A stretch of DNA of 64,000 nucleotides, taken from contig NW_025064897.1 of the NCBI RefSeq assembly GCF_019112545.1, forward strand, positions 184,581 to 248,580, in the 5' to 3' direction. This DNA comes from Guyanagaster necrorhizus. Its lineage: Eukaryota; Basidiomycota; Agaricomycetes; Agaricales; Physalacriaceae. The translations under genes were made by a program, and so were the position numbers. The notes beneath the pieces are model-generated. The model searched no databases, was not told where the DNA came from, and was given only the letters and a program-made list of their open reading frames with translations. Shown piece after piece: positions 14,104 to 26,600 of the stretch (position 1 is the first letter of the stretch; each line of letters begins with the position of its first letter).

Positions 14104-16813
14104 ATGTATCGTCCTCCGCGGAAGCGGCGCAGCACTCGAAAGGGAGTCTTCGACCCGTCAGACAGCAAAAATGTAACATATACACGTGTTGGAGTATGGG
14201 ACCTTTACGAAGAAAAGCCTGAGGTGCTCGCTCGGATACCATGGTCGTCGCGGTTGGAGACCTATGTCGAGATGCTGGGTAGCATGCCATATTTCTGGAG
14301 GATGTTGAGGGATATTGGGAACATTCGATTCTGCCGGATTCTCCTTGGACTCAACCTTCTTATACATATCCTGGGTGCTTTGATACCAGCAGTAGCCCTC
14401 TGGTGCGTCCTAATACCCATAGAGGCACGTAGGCATTCTGATGCAACCTTCGCAGGTATTCTGGGCAATTGTTGAACATTGCAAGTTTGTTCCTCCTTTT
14501 TTCATCCCTCGTAAAAATTTCGCTCTTTCCTAGGTTCAAATCGCCATCGATGAGCGAACCGTAGACAAAACACTCCTCTTTCACGTCGCAACTGGGCGGG
14601 TTGCATGCTCTCTGTTCTCTCGGCTGGTTTCACATGCCAAACAGTACATTCATCCAGCTTTGAACTCACGAATCAAGCAATACTATTCCATTCATATGTT
14701 CCACGCGGTCGCGCGACTGGACCTTCCAACGTTTGACGATCCAGCTGTGCAGAAGCAGCTCGAACAGACCTCTGCAGTTGACTCAGGCTCTACAGTCGCC
14801 TGGGGCACAGTCAATGCCATCATCGACATCTTCAGTACTGCGGTGCAGCTTGTATCTCAGCTCGTAGTTCTCATTCGAGTTGTGCATGACCAACCAGATG
14901 GACCTCTCATCGCCATACTTAGTTTCGGACAAGCACTGTTTCAAAACGAAGGACGACATGCGCGACATATAAGCTCCAGTGGTGGGTCGTTCAATTACAA
15001 TACTTCGTACACAATACTAAGTGGACGTTTCTCAGTATGGGCCGCGACGACCAAAGATGAGGACTACATTAGGTCTGAGGGACTCAAGCGTCTAATTATC
15101 AATCCGACACATCGTAAAGAGATGGTTGCTGGTGGGATGTGGGAATATCTTCTTCATGGTAAGATGTTCTTTACTTGTAAGATGTTCCGTCTTTTCATCT
15201 ACCTCCAGAGTACACCACTAGCATATGGCGAGTGGGAGATGCCGGAGGCGACTTTTGGCCCCTTTACTCGTCCCAAAAAGCGCGGGACAGTTATCTGTCG
15301 TTTCTCCAAGATCCATTGCGTGAATTGCCTCAGGTATGGATAACAGTAGCGTCGTACAGCTCCGGGGCACTTAATACTCATACTCTAGATTGCCTTCACT
15401 CTCCGTGCCGTGCAACAGCCTGCTTCTATACCACTCTCTCTCGCCTCACTGAACTTGATCACATCTTCGGCAACTTCGTTTACCTTTACGTTGTATAGTC
15501 TTTTTCGTGGGTCTTCCTCTGTGGCAGAGCGCATGGCGAGTATCCGACAACTATACGAAGTTGGTAAGATGGAGAATCGTGTGGCAGATGGAGTGATACC
15601 ATATCCTGAGAACCCCCAGACCCTCAGCTCTGGAATCTCAATCGAGTTCAGGTACCTATTCTGTCTTCCCTGCTTATCCAATTCAGTCTATCTTATGCAT
15701 TCACAGGAACGTGTCTTTCAAATATCCAGGCGCAGAAGCTTACGCCCTACAAAGAGTATCCTTCATAATTCGGCAAGGACAGCTTTGTGTAAGTGGTTTT
15801 TCTTTAGGTCAACTACATTGATACTGAAGCCGATAAAGGTCATTGTGGGCAAGAACGGTTCTGGAAAAAGCACAATTTTGAAATTGATTGCTCGTTTATA
15901 CGACCCTCTGGAAGGCGTCATTCTCATAGACGATCTTGATATCAAAACATTGAAATTGGCTGATATCAGACGCGCTACTTCCGTCCTTTTCCAGGATTAC
16001 ACACATTTTCCGCTATCGGTATTAATGCATCTCTTCGTACCTTTTCAAATCTAACTTATCTTCAGATCAAAGATAACATAGGATTCGGTGACCCTGAAGA
16101 CCATACTAACGAAGACAAGATACGAAGAGCCGCGGGGCTCGGTGGCTCAGAGGAGTTCATCAACAAACTCCCAGAGGGCTTTGATACTTATCTCGAGCGG
16201 CCTGTGCGTGACATGTATTCCGGTTTGCCCGAAGGTACAGAGACACTCTTCGGGAGACCAGTGAATTATGGCAAACTTAGACGCATGGGCGGCATGAGTA
16301 GCACGAATTCAACGTCTTTATCAGGTGGTCAAATGCAGAGAATAGCATTGCGAGTGGCTCTTCTTTTGTTTTGTCTTCGTCTAATATCTTGTGTGAAGGT
16401 CTCGCACGTTTATGCGATCGCTCGTATCTGAACAAAGCGTGGGTCTGCTACTCTTCGACGAGCCATCCGCCAGTTTAGATCCTACGGCCGAACATGGTAT
16501 ATTTCCTTTCACTCTTCGATACGAAGCTGACCATCTCTGCAATAACAGATTTGTTTGAACGACTGCGCAAATTGCGGGGAAACAAGACCATGGTCTTCTC
16601 TTCTCATAGGTTCGGAAACCTGACGCGGCATGCTGATCTGATTTTGTAGGTGTAATTCTGTTCAGTACTCAGACTAACATTGATACCTTTGGTCGCTCTA
16701 GATATATGGATGACTCGGCGATCATAGAGGAAGGCACTCATGCTGATCTTGTTCGCAGGGACTGTGAATATGCTCGGATATGGAAACTACAAGCGGAAGC
16801 ATTTCTATCTTAA
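14104..16813 (+). CDS. Half-size ABC transporter, ABCB-like, with unusual insertion
   Basis: Start chosen at ATG 14104. The N-terminal half has membrane-type segments (ILLGLNLLIHILGALIPAVA, STAVQLVSQLVVLIRVV). The nucleotide-binding domain has Walker A (IVGKNGSGKSTILKLIARLY), Q-loop region (VLFQDYTHFPLS), signature (LSGGQMQRIALR), Walker B (GLLLFDEPSASLD) and an H-loop (MVFSSHRF). It ends with IEEGTHADLV near a stop at 16811-16813. All ATPase motifs are intact, so it probably hydrolyses ATP. The stretch between the helical subdomain and the signature is longer than usual by roughly 30 residues. The transmembrane part is weakly conserved and its substrate cannot be told. Introns are many and short; one sits inside the nucleotide-binding domain around 16360-16400. 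Confidence 0.8.
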
Positions 16814-17032
16814 TTTTGGACTATTAGTATCTACTTGGAGACTAACTGCACGCATGTCTATACCGCAGTATACCGCTATATCGCCTGTTGGATATCTTAT
16901 ATCTTTATCTTCCATGGCTATTTGGAATTTGAACACTGCCGTCCAAATGCCGGTTGTAAATGCCGTCGCTATCAATCGCAGATAGGTGCATATAAGTTTC
17001 GGCAATTCACATCTTTCCCATTGACTATCATC
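16814..17032 (+). other. Intergenic, upstream of carboxypeptidase S
   Basis: About 220 bp between two genes on the same strand. No gene or clear motif. Confidence 0.3.
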
Positions 17033-19471
17033 ATGTCTTCTAAAGGCCAGGGTGCGGTTCTTTCAATGCCCGTGAATACTGGAACAGGTCGCTCGAGCCA
17101 GCTGAGTCGCTATGTGATGTATACATTGATTCTGGTTGTTCTTCTTTGGGGACCGCTCCCGATGTCCGAGATTGTCATGGAGCACGTTCAGGATTGGAAG
17201 TCGTATAGTATCGACTATTATCATGACGGGGTTGATGCGAAAGACGCACTCGCGTCATCGTGTCAACAAGTAGACGCTCTGTACCCGTCGAAGCACGCCT
17301 CGTTCTGGAGTGAATTGGGGGATATCATTGGGACTGATGAGTTCAAGACAAAAGCGATTAGTTGGTTGTCTGGAGCCGTGCAAATTCCGTATGTTGTTTC
17401 GGTTTCATGCAAGATAGTACTGGCGCACTCAATGATATGCTACAGCACGGAGTCGTATGATAGCATGGATGATGTCGGTGTTGACCCCCGTTGGGAAGCG
17501 TTTGGTCCTTTCCACGATTACCTCTTGAATTCTTATCCTTTGACGTACGTATCTGCTTGAAATTTTTGTCAGTTTATTCTCAATACATTTTCAGACACGC
17601 CTCTCTCTCTCTAAAGAAAGTCAACACATGGGGCCTGCTGTACGAATGGACTGGAACTGATCCTACTTTGAAGCCCATTGTGTTGGCTGCTCATCAAGGT
17701 AGGCGCGTGACTTCTATGGTGATCATAACATCTAATGTCTATGTATCATATAGATGTGGTCCCCGTCGATCCCAAAACGATAGACGAATGGATTCACCCT
17801 CCCTACTCTGGATACTTTGATGGTAAGTCGTTAATGCAGCGACCTGTCACTCGAGAACTTGGATGTATCTCTTGTCAGGCGAAGTGATTTGGGGAAGAGG
17901 ATCCTCTGACGACAAGAGTGGTCTTATTGGCACTATGCAAGTCATTTTATGATTCAACGTACCAGCAACCTTGGACTGATGCTATTACATTCAGGTCAGC
18001 AGTTGAAACGTTATTGGAGAAGGGCTTCAAACCTAGCCGTACTGTTATCCTTGCTTTCGGATTTGACGAAGAAGCAAGCGGAGTATATGTAAATACACTT
18101 GCTATGTGAAATCATCGAGTACTGATTTTGTGATCAGGGTGCCGCATCACTCGGAAAAGCTATGCTTGAAATATACGGGGAAGACGCCTTCGCTTTCCTT
18201 ATTGACGAAGGAGGTAAGTCGCCTAGCTCGTTGGACCCATCCCAATTTGTGAGTTTGCTCTAGGTGGATTCACAGATCAATATGGAACCATATTTGCTAC
18301 CCCCGGTATTGCAGAAAAGGGCTACATAGATGTAAAGGTTGAGGTGGCATCTCCTGGTGGACACTCCTCTATTCCGCCATCCCACACGGTAACCTTTTCA
18401 CCTGACAGTTTCCTATCGGTACTGATTCACACTTCAAGAGTATCGGATTACTCTCGGCTCTTTTAGTCGAGTTTGAAGAGAATCCCTACGTCCCAAAACT
18501 GGTATGTTTTATTCCTATCCGATTTTTCCTCTTTAAGTCATCTATCTTTATAGTCGAGAGAGGATGTCCTATACAGTACTCTCCAGTGTTATACGGCATA
18601 TGGCACAAACGTGCCTAAGCAACTGCGTCATGCGATGGAGCATTCGGCACATTCGGAGTGGGCTCTGCGAGCACTTGAAAAGATTCTTTTCAAGGAGCCA
18701 TTTTTCAAGAGCCTTGTCGAGACCACTCAAGCCATCGACTTGATCCATGGCGGTGTGAAGTCCAATGCTTTACCTGAACAAGCATACGCCGTCGTAAACC
18801 ACCGTATCTCTACACTCAGGTACGTGAAGAAAGACTACACTTTGATTGTAATTTACGCTGATTTGCAGCTCGGTCGGAAAGACAGAAGCTCATGACACTG
18901 CAACGGTTAGAAAGTTGGCCCATAAATTCAACCTGACATTTACTGCCTTCGGAGAGAGTATCTCTGAAGTCGGTGCTCCTTCAAAGGGCAGTCTGACCTT
19001 GAGTGACGCCTTTGGTACCGCCTTGGAACCTGCTCCTCGAACGCCTCTTTACGGAGATGAAGCAGTCCCCTGGAGGCTTCTGTCTGGGACAATCAAGTCC
19101 ACGTACAACGCACATAGATCAATAACAGGTAAAGATAACATTGCTGTTGGCCCCGGCATGTCGACCGGTAACACAGGTATTGTCTTTTGGTTGTGCAAAG
19201 GATGCCTGCTCGTCCTGATGGTTGCACAGATACAAAATTCTACTGGAAACTCACCCCTCATATCTTCCGTTACAATCATAAAAATTCGGGATATGGTCCA
19301 AATCGGTTAAGCGGAGTCCATACCGTCAATGAGAGTGAGTGTCATATATCACATAGACTTTGCGAAGTTCTCATGATTGCGCGTGCTGTAGACATGAGCG
19401 TTGATGCACTCCTCGAAATGATCCGCTTCTTCACCACTCTAATCTTGAATGCGGACGAATACGATCTGTGA
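17033..19471 (+). CDS. CPS1: Vacuolar carboxypeptidase S (M20 metallopeptidase)
   Basis: Start at ATG 17033. A single N-terminal membrane anchor (about residues 25-45, YVMYTLILVVLLWG) precedes the lumenal enzyme, as in yeast Cps1. Metal and catalytic motifs of family M20 are present in order: PIVLAAHQDVVPVD, WGRGSSDDKSGLIG, FGFDEEASGVY, FLIDEGG, VASPGGHSSIPP, and a C-terminal GVHTVNE histidine. The enzyme releases C-terminal residues from peptides in the vacuole. It ends at 19471 with DEYDL. About a dozen short introns are needed; one (17937-17994) appears to be GC-AG because GT choices break the M-S-A-V-E-T frame. A decayed paralogue lies at 57.1-59.4 kb on the other strand. Confidence 0.9.
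17937..17994 (+). other. Probable GC-AG intron in CPS1
   Basis: The intron begins GCAAGTCATT, matching the GCAAGT consensus of GC donors, and ends ATTCAG. Splicing rebuilds an ATG codon and leads into S-A-V-E-T-L-L-E. The GT four bases downstream gives a frameshift. Confidence 0.65.
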
Positions 19472-19581
19472 GCATCAAATAGGGTAGGTATATGTAACTT
19501 GAATTCGTACTACTTGAATGTATTTGAAAATCCTCAACAACGACAAAAGTCTTTTCTATCTAACCATACACCTAGTGCACC

Positions 19582-22500
19582 CTAGCTAATGACGACCAAC
19601 GCACGACTCTCTGGTCTTTCCTGCCCTTTGGGTTCATGCTGCTTTTCTTTCGATTCGTGAGGCACTAAAACCGCCATGTATTGTTCACACGTCAAGCCCT
19701 CGTGAAATGTAACACGACACGACGGGCAAATCCAGGCGCGACAAGTTTGGCATCGAAGCATAGCTCCCGGGATGGAATTTTGCGTTGGATACACTGAAGG
19801 GCAGTGAGGCGTCGGGCAGAAGAAGAATTCGTCAGGGTGCTCGTGAATATATGCCAAGAAGAATGACTCTAGGAGGTCGTGCTGTTCCTCTTCCGGGACG
19901 ATCTGCATGAAGATTTGGTGAGGGATGAAAGCCAAACACTCGGAAACGCTTAGATCGGAAACATCACCGGAGCGCATTTCGGCGACGCACTTCAGACTCG
20001 AATACATGGGTCTGATGGCAGATTTTATGAGGGTGTGCAAGCAAGAGTGGCAGTACGAGTGACCGCAAGGAAGTATGACCCGGTTGACAGGCAGGACACA
20101 GCAAAGGCTGCATAGACAATCTTCATTTCCTTCCGGAAAGGTTATGAAAGTCGAAAGGATTTCCTCCGCCTGTCGCCTGTTCTCTTCTGAGCCACGAACA
20201 ATAAGTCTTCTATCGATAAGGTCCATATCGACTTTCGTAAGCCCAATCACATCACGTAGCTTTTCCAAGCCGCCGTTCAACAGGTTGTGCAAGGAATGCT
20301 GAGGAAGAGGTACACTGAACTGCTGGGGATGGACCAGTCTCAACAAATCAAGGACGCTCTGCCTAGCCTCCAACCGCCGTTCTCTAGGACCATATATGCG
20401 GACAATACGATTTAAAAAATCGAGGTCGACGTGCACGCCGTGTTTCTTGTTGAGACGAGCAAGTTGATTTTTGCAGCTAACCAAATCAAAATAAGGATCC
20501 CATAGGGCCTTCCCTTCGACAAGCAGCTGCTCGCCCAACACTATCATATCTAAATATTTTCTGGCCTGCATGTATTCTTCTTGGTCAGTTCCAAACAGAT
20601 GGAGAACGACTGTGCCATCATCCCTGTCATGGGTGAGGATTTGACAAGTTGTGTACGGATCACACAACGATCCAACGTCAGCTTGGATGGGCGTGAATAT
20701 ACACCGATCAATTTTGTGACGAATGAAATGAGTGTGTTTAACCACGAGGCGGCCCAACCCACTCAGGGAAGCATGCTCTTTTCCATTGAGCGCTCCCACT
20801 GCCTTGGCTGCAGCGGACGCCGTTACAAAATGAGCAAATCCCGTTGTCTTCGAGTCCGGACCATCATAAGTAATGACGTCAACATTATCCACCTGCCCGA
20901 AACATCTAAGCTCCTCCTGAAGATGCTGTAGGGGGTCTCCAACGAAGGACGGCGGGCCCATATGGACGGACAATTCCGGGCGTACTTTCAACGAGAATTT
21001 GAGCGTATCAGAGTCAACCTCATTCGGAAGACCATGTATTTGCACGGAAAAAGAGTTCTTCTGGTTCTTTTTCGGGCGGTCGAATTCCGCCTTAACTCTT
21101 TTACCCTGGAGCGTCAATTCGTTCAATCTGTCCACCTCACTCTTTGCCTCCGTGATTGAGTCATAGAAAACCCATGCAGTACGATAGGGTGTGGTCCACG
21201 TCAATTTGACCGTCCTGCTCACTCTGGCAAATTCATAGATTCGAACACTAGACAGATCGACTGTGGTCGTCAATGTCATGGATTGGTATTCGGTGCCATC
21301 GAGGCTTTGAGCAGCCAACGCAGCAGCCCAGCACTCCTCAAACTTGATCCGTGCAGCCCTGTCTGCGGGGTCGAGTCCGATTTCGACAGGAGTACCATAG
21401 GATTGGATCATCTCGGTGATGGTGTCATCGTATATATCTGGAGGAAGATTGGAAAGCAGGAGTGTGGAAGTATTGAAGGGCGTGGTGACAGCATTTGGAA
21501 TGGCACCTGGCCCGTACTTCACCACGCAGTTGAAAAGATCGACAACGGGAGGGCCCTAGTTGAAAAAATGAATGAATGAATATTGTTAATGAAGAACAGA
21601 AGACCCTACCACATCATAATTCTCATCCACCACCACAGAAGCAGGGTTCTATGCACTGATTACAGTAATTCGGCTACAAGAGTGATGGACCGCCTACCTC
21701 ATTGCCTTCTTGGACCACATCCACATCCAAAGCTCCATCTTCAGCATGTTCATGGTGATCAGCTTGGACCACTGCATCTGCGGCATCGTCCCATGACCCT
21801 CCTCCTCCACCTGGATTATCCCATGAGCCTTCTCCTGGATTATCCCACGATCCTCCTCCTGGATCATCCCAGCTCGATGTGGCTTGGTCCGTAGGTGCCG
21901 TTTCTATTTCTGACGGATTCCATGTTCCGTTACTATCTGCTTGGTCCCAAGAGCTCGCGTTCCAAGGATCATCTTTCAGCGTTTCTCCCCGCCCCTCCGG
22001 CAGGTTGGGTGCTTGGACACTTTCAGCGGGGTCGCTATCATGACTAAACAAACATTTTTCGCGATAAGGACAATCCTGGAGGTATCGGCATGGTCTAGAC
22101 GATCGAGCGCGACCACTGGGTGTATCCCCGCGGTCTCCTGCATCGCGTATCGATTTCATGTTTGAGAGACAATATACAAACCACTGAAACTTACCAGCCT
22201 GGTCGCTCTGTGTCGAATATTCATTACCCCATCCGCCACTACCAATCTCTGACGAATGGTTACAGTCTGCGTCAGCAGAGGCTGGGGTGTCTCCATGAGG
22301 GAACTTGCAAGTGTTTCCATACTTGCACCCTGCGGGGGACGAATAATACTTGCAGACACTATTCAGAATTCTAAACCCCATATCACGATTATTATCACGA
22401 GGAGCTTCGTGTCGATAGGGACATTGCATGCCATTCCGACACTTACCCTCCGAGTAGAAGGAGCATGCTGGGGGCGCAGGTCCAGGCACCACTGGTATCG

Positions 22501-23389
22501 CGTCAGAGTCTGGAGGACCTTGGATGCCTTGATCCTCCTGTTGAAAGATCAAAGCTTGGTATTCCTCTGGTATCAAAGCATGTCGAAGTGTGCATGCTGA
22601 ATAAGGACAAGATCCTTCAGTCGCAAAGAGATTGCATAGCGGTGGCGGACAAATTGGCTTAGCTAGAAGAAGGTGATACTGACGATCCGTAAGGACATGA
22701 AGAAGATGGCAGTCCTGCGTGGTGCAAGATCCTCGTAGAGCATACAGAGCGCAAAGTGGCTTCTGTTGCTGTTGTGAAGAGGAATAAGCTGCGGGACCAT
22801 CAGGAACCGCATCGGATGAAAAGAGCATTTGAGAATGGTTGAAAGGAGAAGGAAGAGAAGACAGCGTGTTAGCTGCATGGATGTCCTCAGGCGTGACCTT
22901 CATAGAGCTTTTATCTCCATGCTCATCATTAGCTGGCCAGGCAGAAGCAAGGGTTTGCGAAGAGGATGATTCAGAAATGTGCTGATCTCTTGGCGACAGA
23001 CCAGAGATATCCTCTCCAGTGTCGATTTCGGGCGGCAAGAACGAGGAGGCACTCGGTTGGTCTGATCCAGTATCTGCAACCTCAGTCCCAGATGACTTTA
23101 CTTCAGCATGCGTTTCTACGGCTATTTCAGTTCGAAGAACCCGAAGAACCCGTCTGAACACACCCCGTATCGATGGAGATTCTGGACCATGGTCAGTATG
23201 GGGGGCCGAAGGAGACCCTTCGGTGTGGATGTTGACGCACTTATCACCAAATCGGCATTTACCTAAAATAAAGTGAGGACAGATCACCGTTGGTGCGGCC
23301 CTCGCGGTGAAGGGATTATGCGAAAACAAGCAACTCGACCCTTTCGTACACGCGCCGCGTTGAAAGTACTTGCAGAGAGTTTGTGACAT
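19582..23389 (-). CDS. CCCH zinc-finger / RRM / RING-IBR protein (putative ubiquitin ligase)
   Basis: Two main exons, 23389-21698 (with an internal 57-nt intron, 22194-22138) and 21555-19582, give 1,202 residues in frame. Start at ATG 23389 places a CCCH finger (CKYFQRGACTKGSSCLFSH) at the N-terminus. I count seven CCCH-type fingers in the first 480 residues, then Gly/Ser/Trp/Asp repeats. The second exon has two RRM-like stretches (STLLLSNLPPDIYDD, SFSVQIHGLPNEVD), a KH-like region, a RING (CLCSLCC...CGHSYCHSC) and an IBR with all eight ligands (CPTPHC...CQTC...CPSC...H...C). The protein ends about 26 residues after the IBR, so the RING2 with the catalytic Cys of RBR ligases is absent. An RNA-linked E3 role is inferred from domains only. 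Divergent from AP-1 gamma. Confidence 0.8.
21775..21880 (-). repeat. Degenerate tandem SWD-type repeat in the CCCH-RING gene
   Basis: The DNA repeats a unit containing GGATTATCCCA/GGATCATCCCA (plus strand), encoding about four copies of a Ser-Trp-Asp-(Asn/Asp)-Pro-Gly unit. It sits between the CCCH block and the RRM part and is probably a flexible linker. Confidence 0.6.
22138..22194 (-). other. 57-nt in-frame intron in the CCCH-RING gene
   Basis: Canonical GTAAGT donor and GCAG acceptor on the minus strand. Length is a multiple of three without an in-frame stop, so the reading frame runs through it. It could be read as 19 extra residues if retained. Confidence 0.6.
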
Positions 23390-23640
23390 TTCGACGGATA
23401 TTACAGAATTAAAAGATGAGCTTGGATAACCGAGGATTATGACACGCGATTCCATGCACTTAAACGCACGGCATGGTGGTAGGAAGCAAAGATTGCATCC
23501 AAACAGCGAGCTGGAGAGCCTCGTTGGTAACAGGGGGTAACGTGTGACACTAATAGCGTCACAGTTCTGTCACAGTTCTGCATCCATCACACGTCGCTTG
23601 CACAGGCACACATTCAAGAACAGCGCCGCGCGGGATACCA
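23390..23640. promoter_or_regulatory. Divergent promoter region (CCCH-RING / AP-1 gamma)
   Basis: 251 bp between opposed starts. It contains a direct repeat of the sequence GTCACAGTTCTG near 23558-23580, which may be a binding site pair. Function not known. Confidence 0.4.
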
Positions 23641-26600
23641 ATGGTCTACCACAATCTCAAAGGTATGCTTATCCTCAGATGTTTCATTCCCGGCCTAACT
23701 TTGATATCAGCCCTCATCAAGGGCATCCGGTCGTGCAAGGTACGCAGCATTAACGCAGTCAACTTGAGCTGCAACGATCGATATCGTCACTTTAGACCGT
23801 GGCCGACGAGAGGGCTCTGATTCAGCAAGAGTCAGCAGCTATTCGCGCGTCCTTTCGTGATGAGGATTCATATGCTCGGCACAACAACATCGCCAAACTC
23901 CTCTACATCCACATGCTGGGCTCGCCGGCACATTTCGGACAAATAGAATGCCTCAAGCTTGTAGCGAGCCCTCGTTTTGCAGATAAGCGTCTTGGTTATC
24001 TGGGTATCATGCTGCTACTGGATGAGAAACAAGAGGTGTTGACATTGGTAACGAATTCCCTTAAGAAGTGCGTGATGTTTTTCTCTTGCAGTCGATTTCA
24101 GACGCTAATGCCTCCTATAGTGACATGGCACATTCCAATATGTATGCGGTCGGGCTGGCACTCTGCACATTCGCCAATATTGCTTCCGAAGAAATGTCGC
24201 GCGATCTGGCCAATGAGATAGAAAAGCTTTTGGGTTCTAGTAACACGTACATACGCAAGAAGGTGAGTACAAATATAATTCTCCATTGTGCCAGCTGACA
24301 TGTTGGAAAGGCGGCACTATGTGCTCTGAGAGTTATCAAGAAAGTCCCCGACCTAACCGATCACTTCGTCTCCAAAGCTAAGAACCTCCTGACCGACCGT
24401 AATCATGGTGTCCTGCTTTCGTCAATAACGTTGATAACTCAAATGTCTCAAACCGATCCTTCCGTTCTCAATGAATTCCGAAATGTTCGTATGCATTCGT
24501 CCTGGTTTGGAGTCCCTAACAGCCTCCCGTAGGCTGTCCCAATCCTTGTTCGAACCCTCAAGTCATTAGTCACAACAGGCTACAGTCCTGAGCATGATGT
24601 GTCTGGAATCGCGGACCCTTTTCTTCAAGTCAAAATACTACGTCTGTTGCGTCTCCTAGGCAAAGGTGACGAGCATGCGAGTGATACGATGAATGATATA
24701 CTGGCGCAGGTAAACTCATAGAAGTTTTATTGATACCTTCTCTCAATCCAACCGCAGGTCGCCACAAACACAGATTCCACAAAGAATGTTGGAAATTCTA
24801 TACTCTACGAAACCGTGCTGACAGTCTTGGAGATTGAAGCTGATACGGGATTGCGCGTTATGGCCATTAATATTCTAGGGAAGTTCTTGAGCAATCGAGA
24901 TAACAACATTCGGTGCGTGACTTTGTCCTGCGTCGTTGATCAGCGAGTTGACTGGTTATTCAGTTATGTTGCTCTCAACACACTGAATAAGGTGGTATCA
25001 ATGGATACCAATGCCGTCCAACGTCATCGAAACATTATCCTTGACTGCTTGCGTGACGCTGATATTTCTATTCGACGTCGCGCATTAGAATTATCTTATG
25101 CTCTCATTAACGAACAAAATGTTCGGGTACTAGTCAGAGAGCTGTCGGCGTTTTTAGAAATTGCAGACGACGAGTTCAAGATTGGGATGACTACCCAAAT
25201 TTGCCTGGCTGCGGAGAGATTCGCTCCGAGTAAACGATGGCATATTGATACCGTTCTGCGTGTGCTCAAACTCGTCAGTGGCTGTTTCCTTTGCACCATT
25301 CATATCCATAATCTTATCCACATGTAGGCCGGCAACTTTATACGCGAGGAAGTCTTGTCGGCGTTTATCAGATTGGTGGCGCACACACCAGAACTTCAAG
25401 CCTACACGGCCTCACGATTGTATAGGGCTTTGAAGGACGATATATCTCAAGAATCGCTGACACTCGCTGCCTCTTGGATCATTGGAGAATACAGTGAAAT
25501 TATAATAGAAGGTGGTCTTGTCGATGACGATGTGACAAAGCTGGTTTGTTCTAGTCATTCTTCGCTTACGGCGCCTGTACTTATTGATATATCGTATAGG
25601 TCACGGACACAGAACTTGTTGATTTGCTGTTGTCTATTCTTGATTCGCCGTATGCTCACTATCTAACACGACAATACGTTCTTTCCGCAATAACTAAAAT
25701 GGCGGCACGACCTACGACCTCCACCGCACAGCAAGAACGTATATCCGAAGTTCTTACACAATATACCACAAGTCCTGAACTTGAGCTGCAGCAGCGTGCG
25801 GTAGAGTTTGCTAGCTTGTTCAATCTCGGTGAGCTAAGAGAAGGTGTACTGGAACGAATGCCGCCTCCAGAGCTCAAGGCCACCATCATGGGAGTCGGTC
25901 AGTGCAAAATTTGCTATGTGTCCTCCGGTAATGTAACCATGTTTTAGTGAGCGAAAATAAGCCTGTTGGGTCGACGGAGTCGCGGAATCTTCTAGGGGAC
26001 GAACCAGCGTCACCCGTCAATGGACTTTCCGCGTCGTCTGCGCCCAATGATCAGCAGCTTATTGCTGAGATCTTTGGTTCATCAGGTGGAAGCTCCACGC
26101 CTTCAGCAAGCGCGTCACCTAAGCCGATTTCACAACGAACAACGATAGATGACATTCTCGGATTATTCGGGCCGAACAACGGCACGACAACTTCAACGCC
26201 TACTGTACCATCTGCTTCTCCTTCCCTCGTCTCCACTCCCTCCCTATTTGATAGCCCTGCATCGCCACCGCCTCAGGCCCCGGCTCCTCATCCGCAACCT
26301 GCCTCTCATCTCACCTCATACACTGCGTACGATAGGAACGAGCTTAAGATTACGCTCACGCCTCAAACATCTCCAACGAAGCCTGGAGTAGTCCTCATAC
26401 TTGCTCGATTCCAAGCGACGGGAGGTGATGCAGTGACCGGTCTCACATTCCAGGCTGCCGTTCCGAAAGTAAGTCTCTCAAGTCAGGGCCATCACCGCGA
26501 GATGCTCAATTTTCATCATCCGTCAGTCACAGCAGCTGCAAATGCAACCAATGTCGAGTCCACACGTGAATCCTGGGTCAGCAGAAACTCAGCAAATGCG

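Noticed and set aside
14530..14545. GGTTCAAATCGCC, similar to a tRNA B box
   Set aside because: It lies at an exon start of the ABC transporter and no cloverleaf could be drawn around it.
21583..21894. Plus-strand His/Leu-rich open frame
   Set aside because: It is the complement of the SWD repeat of the CCCH-RING gene; repeat structure explains it.
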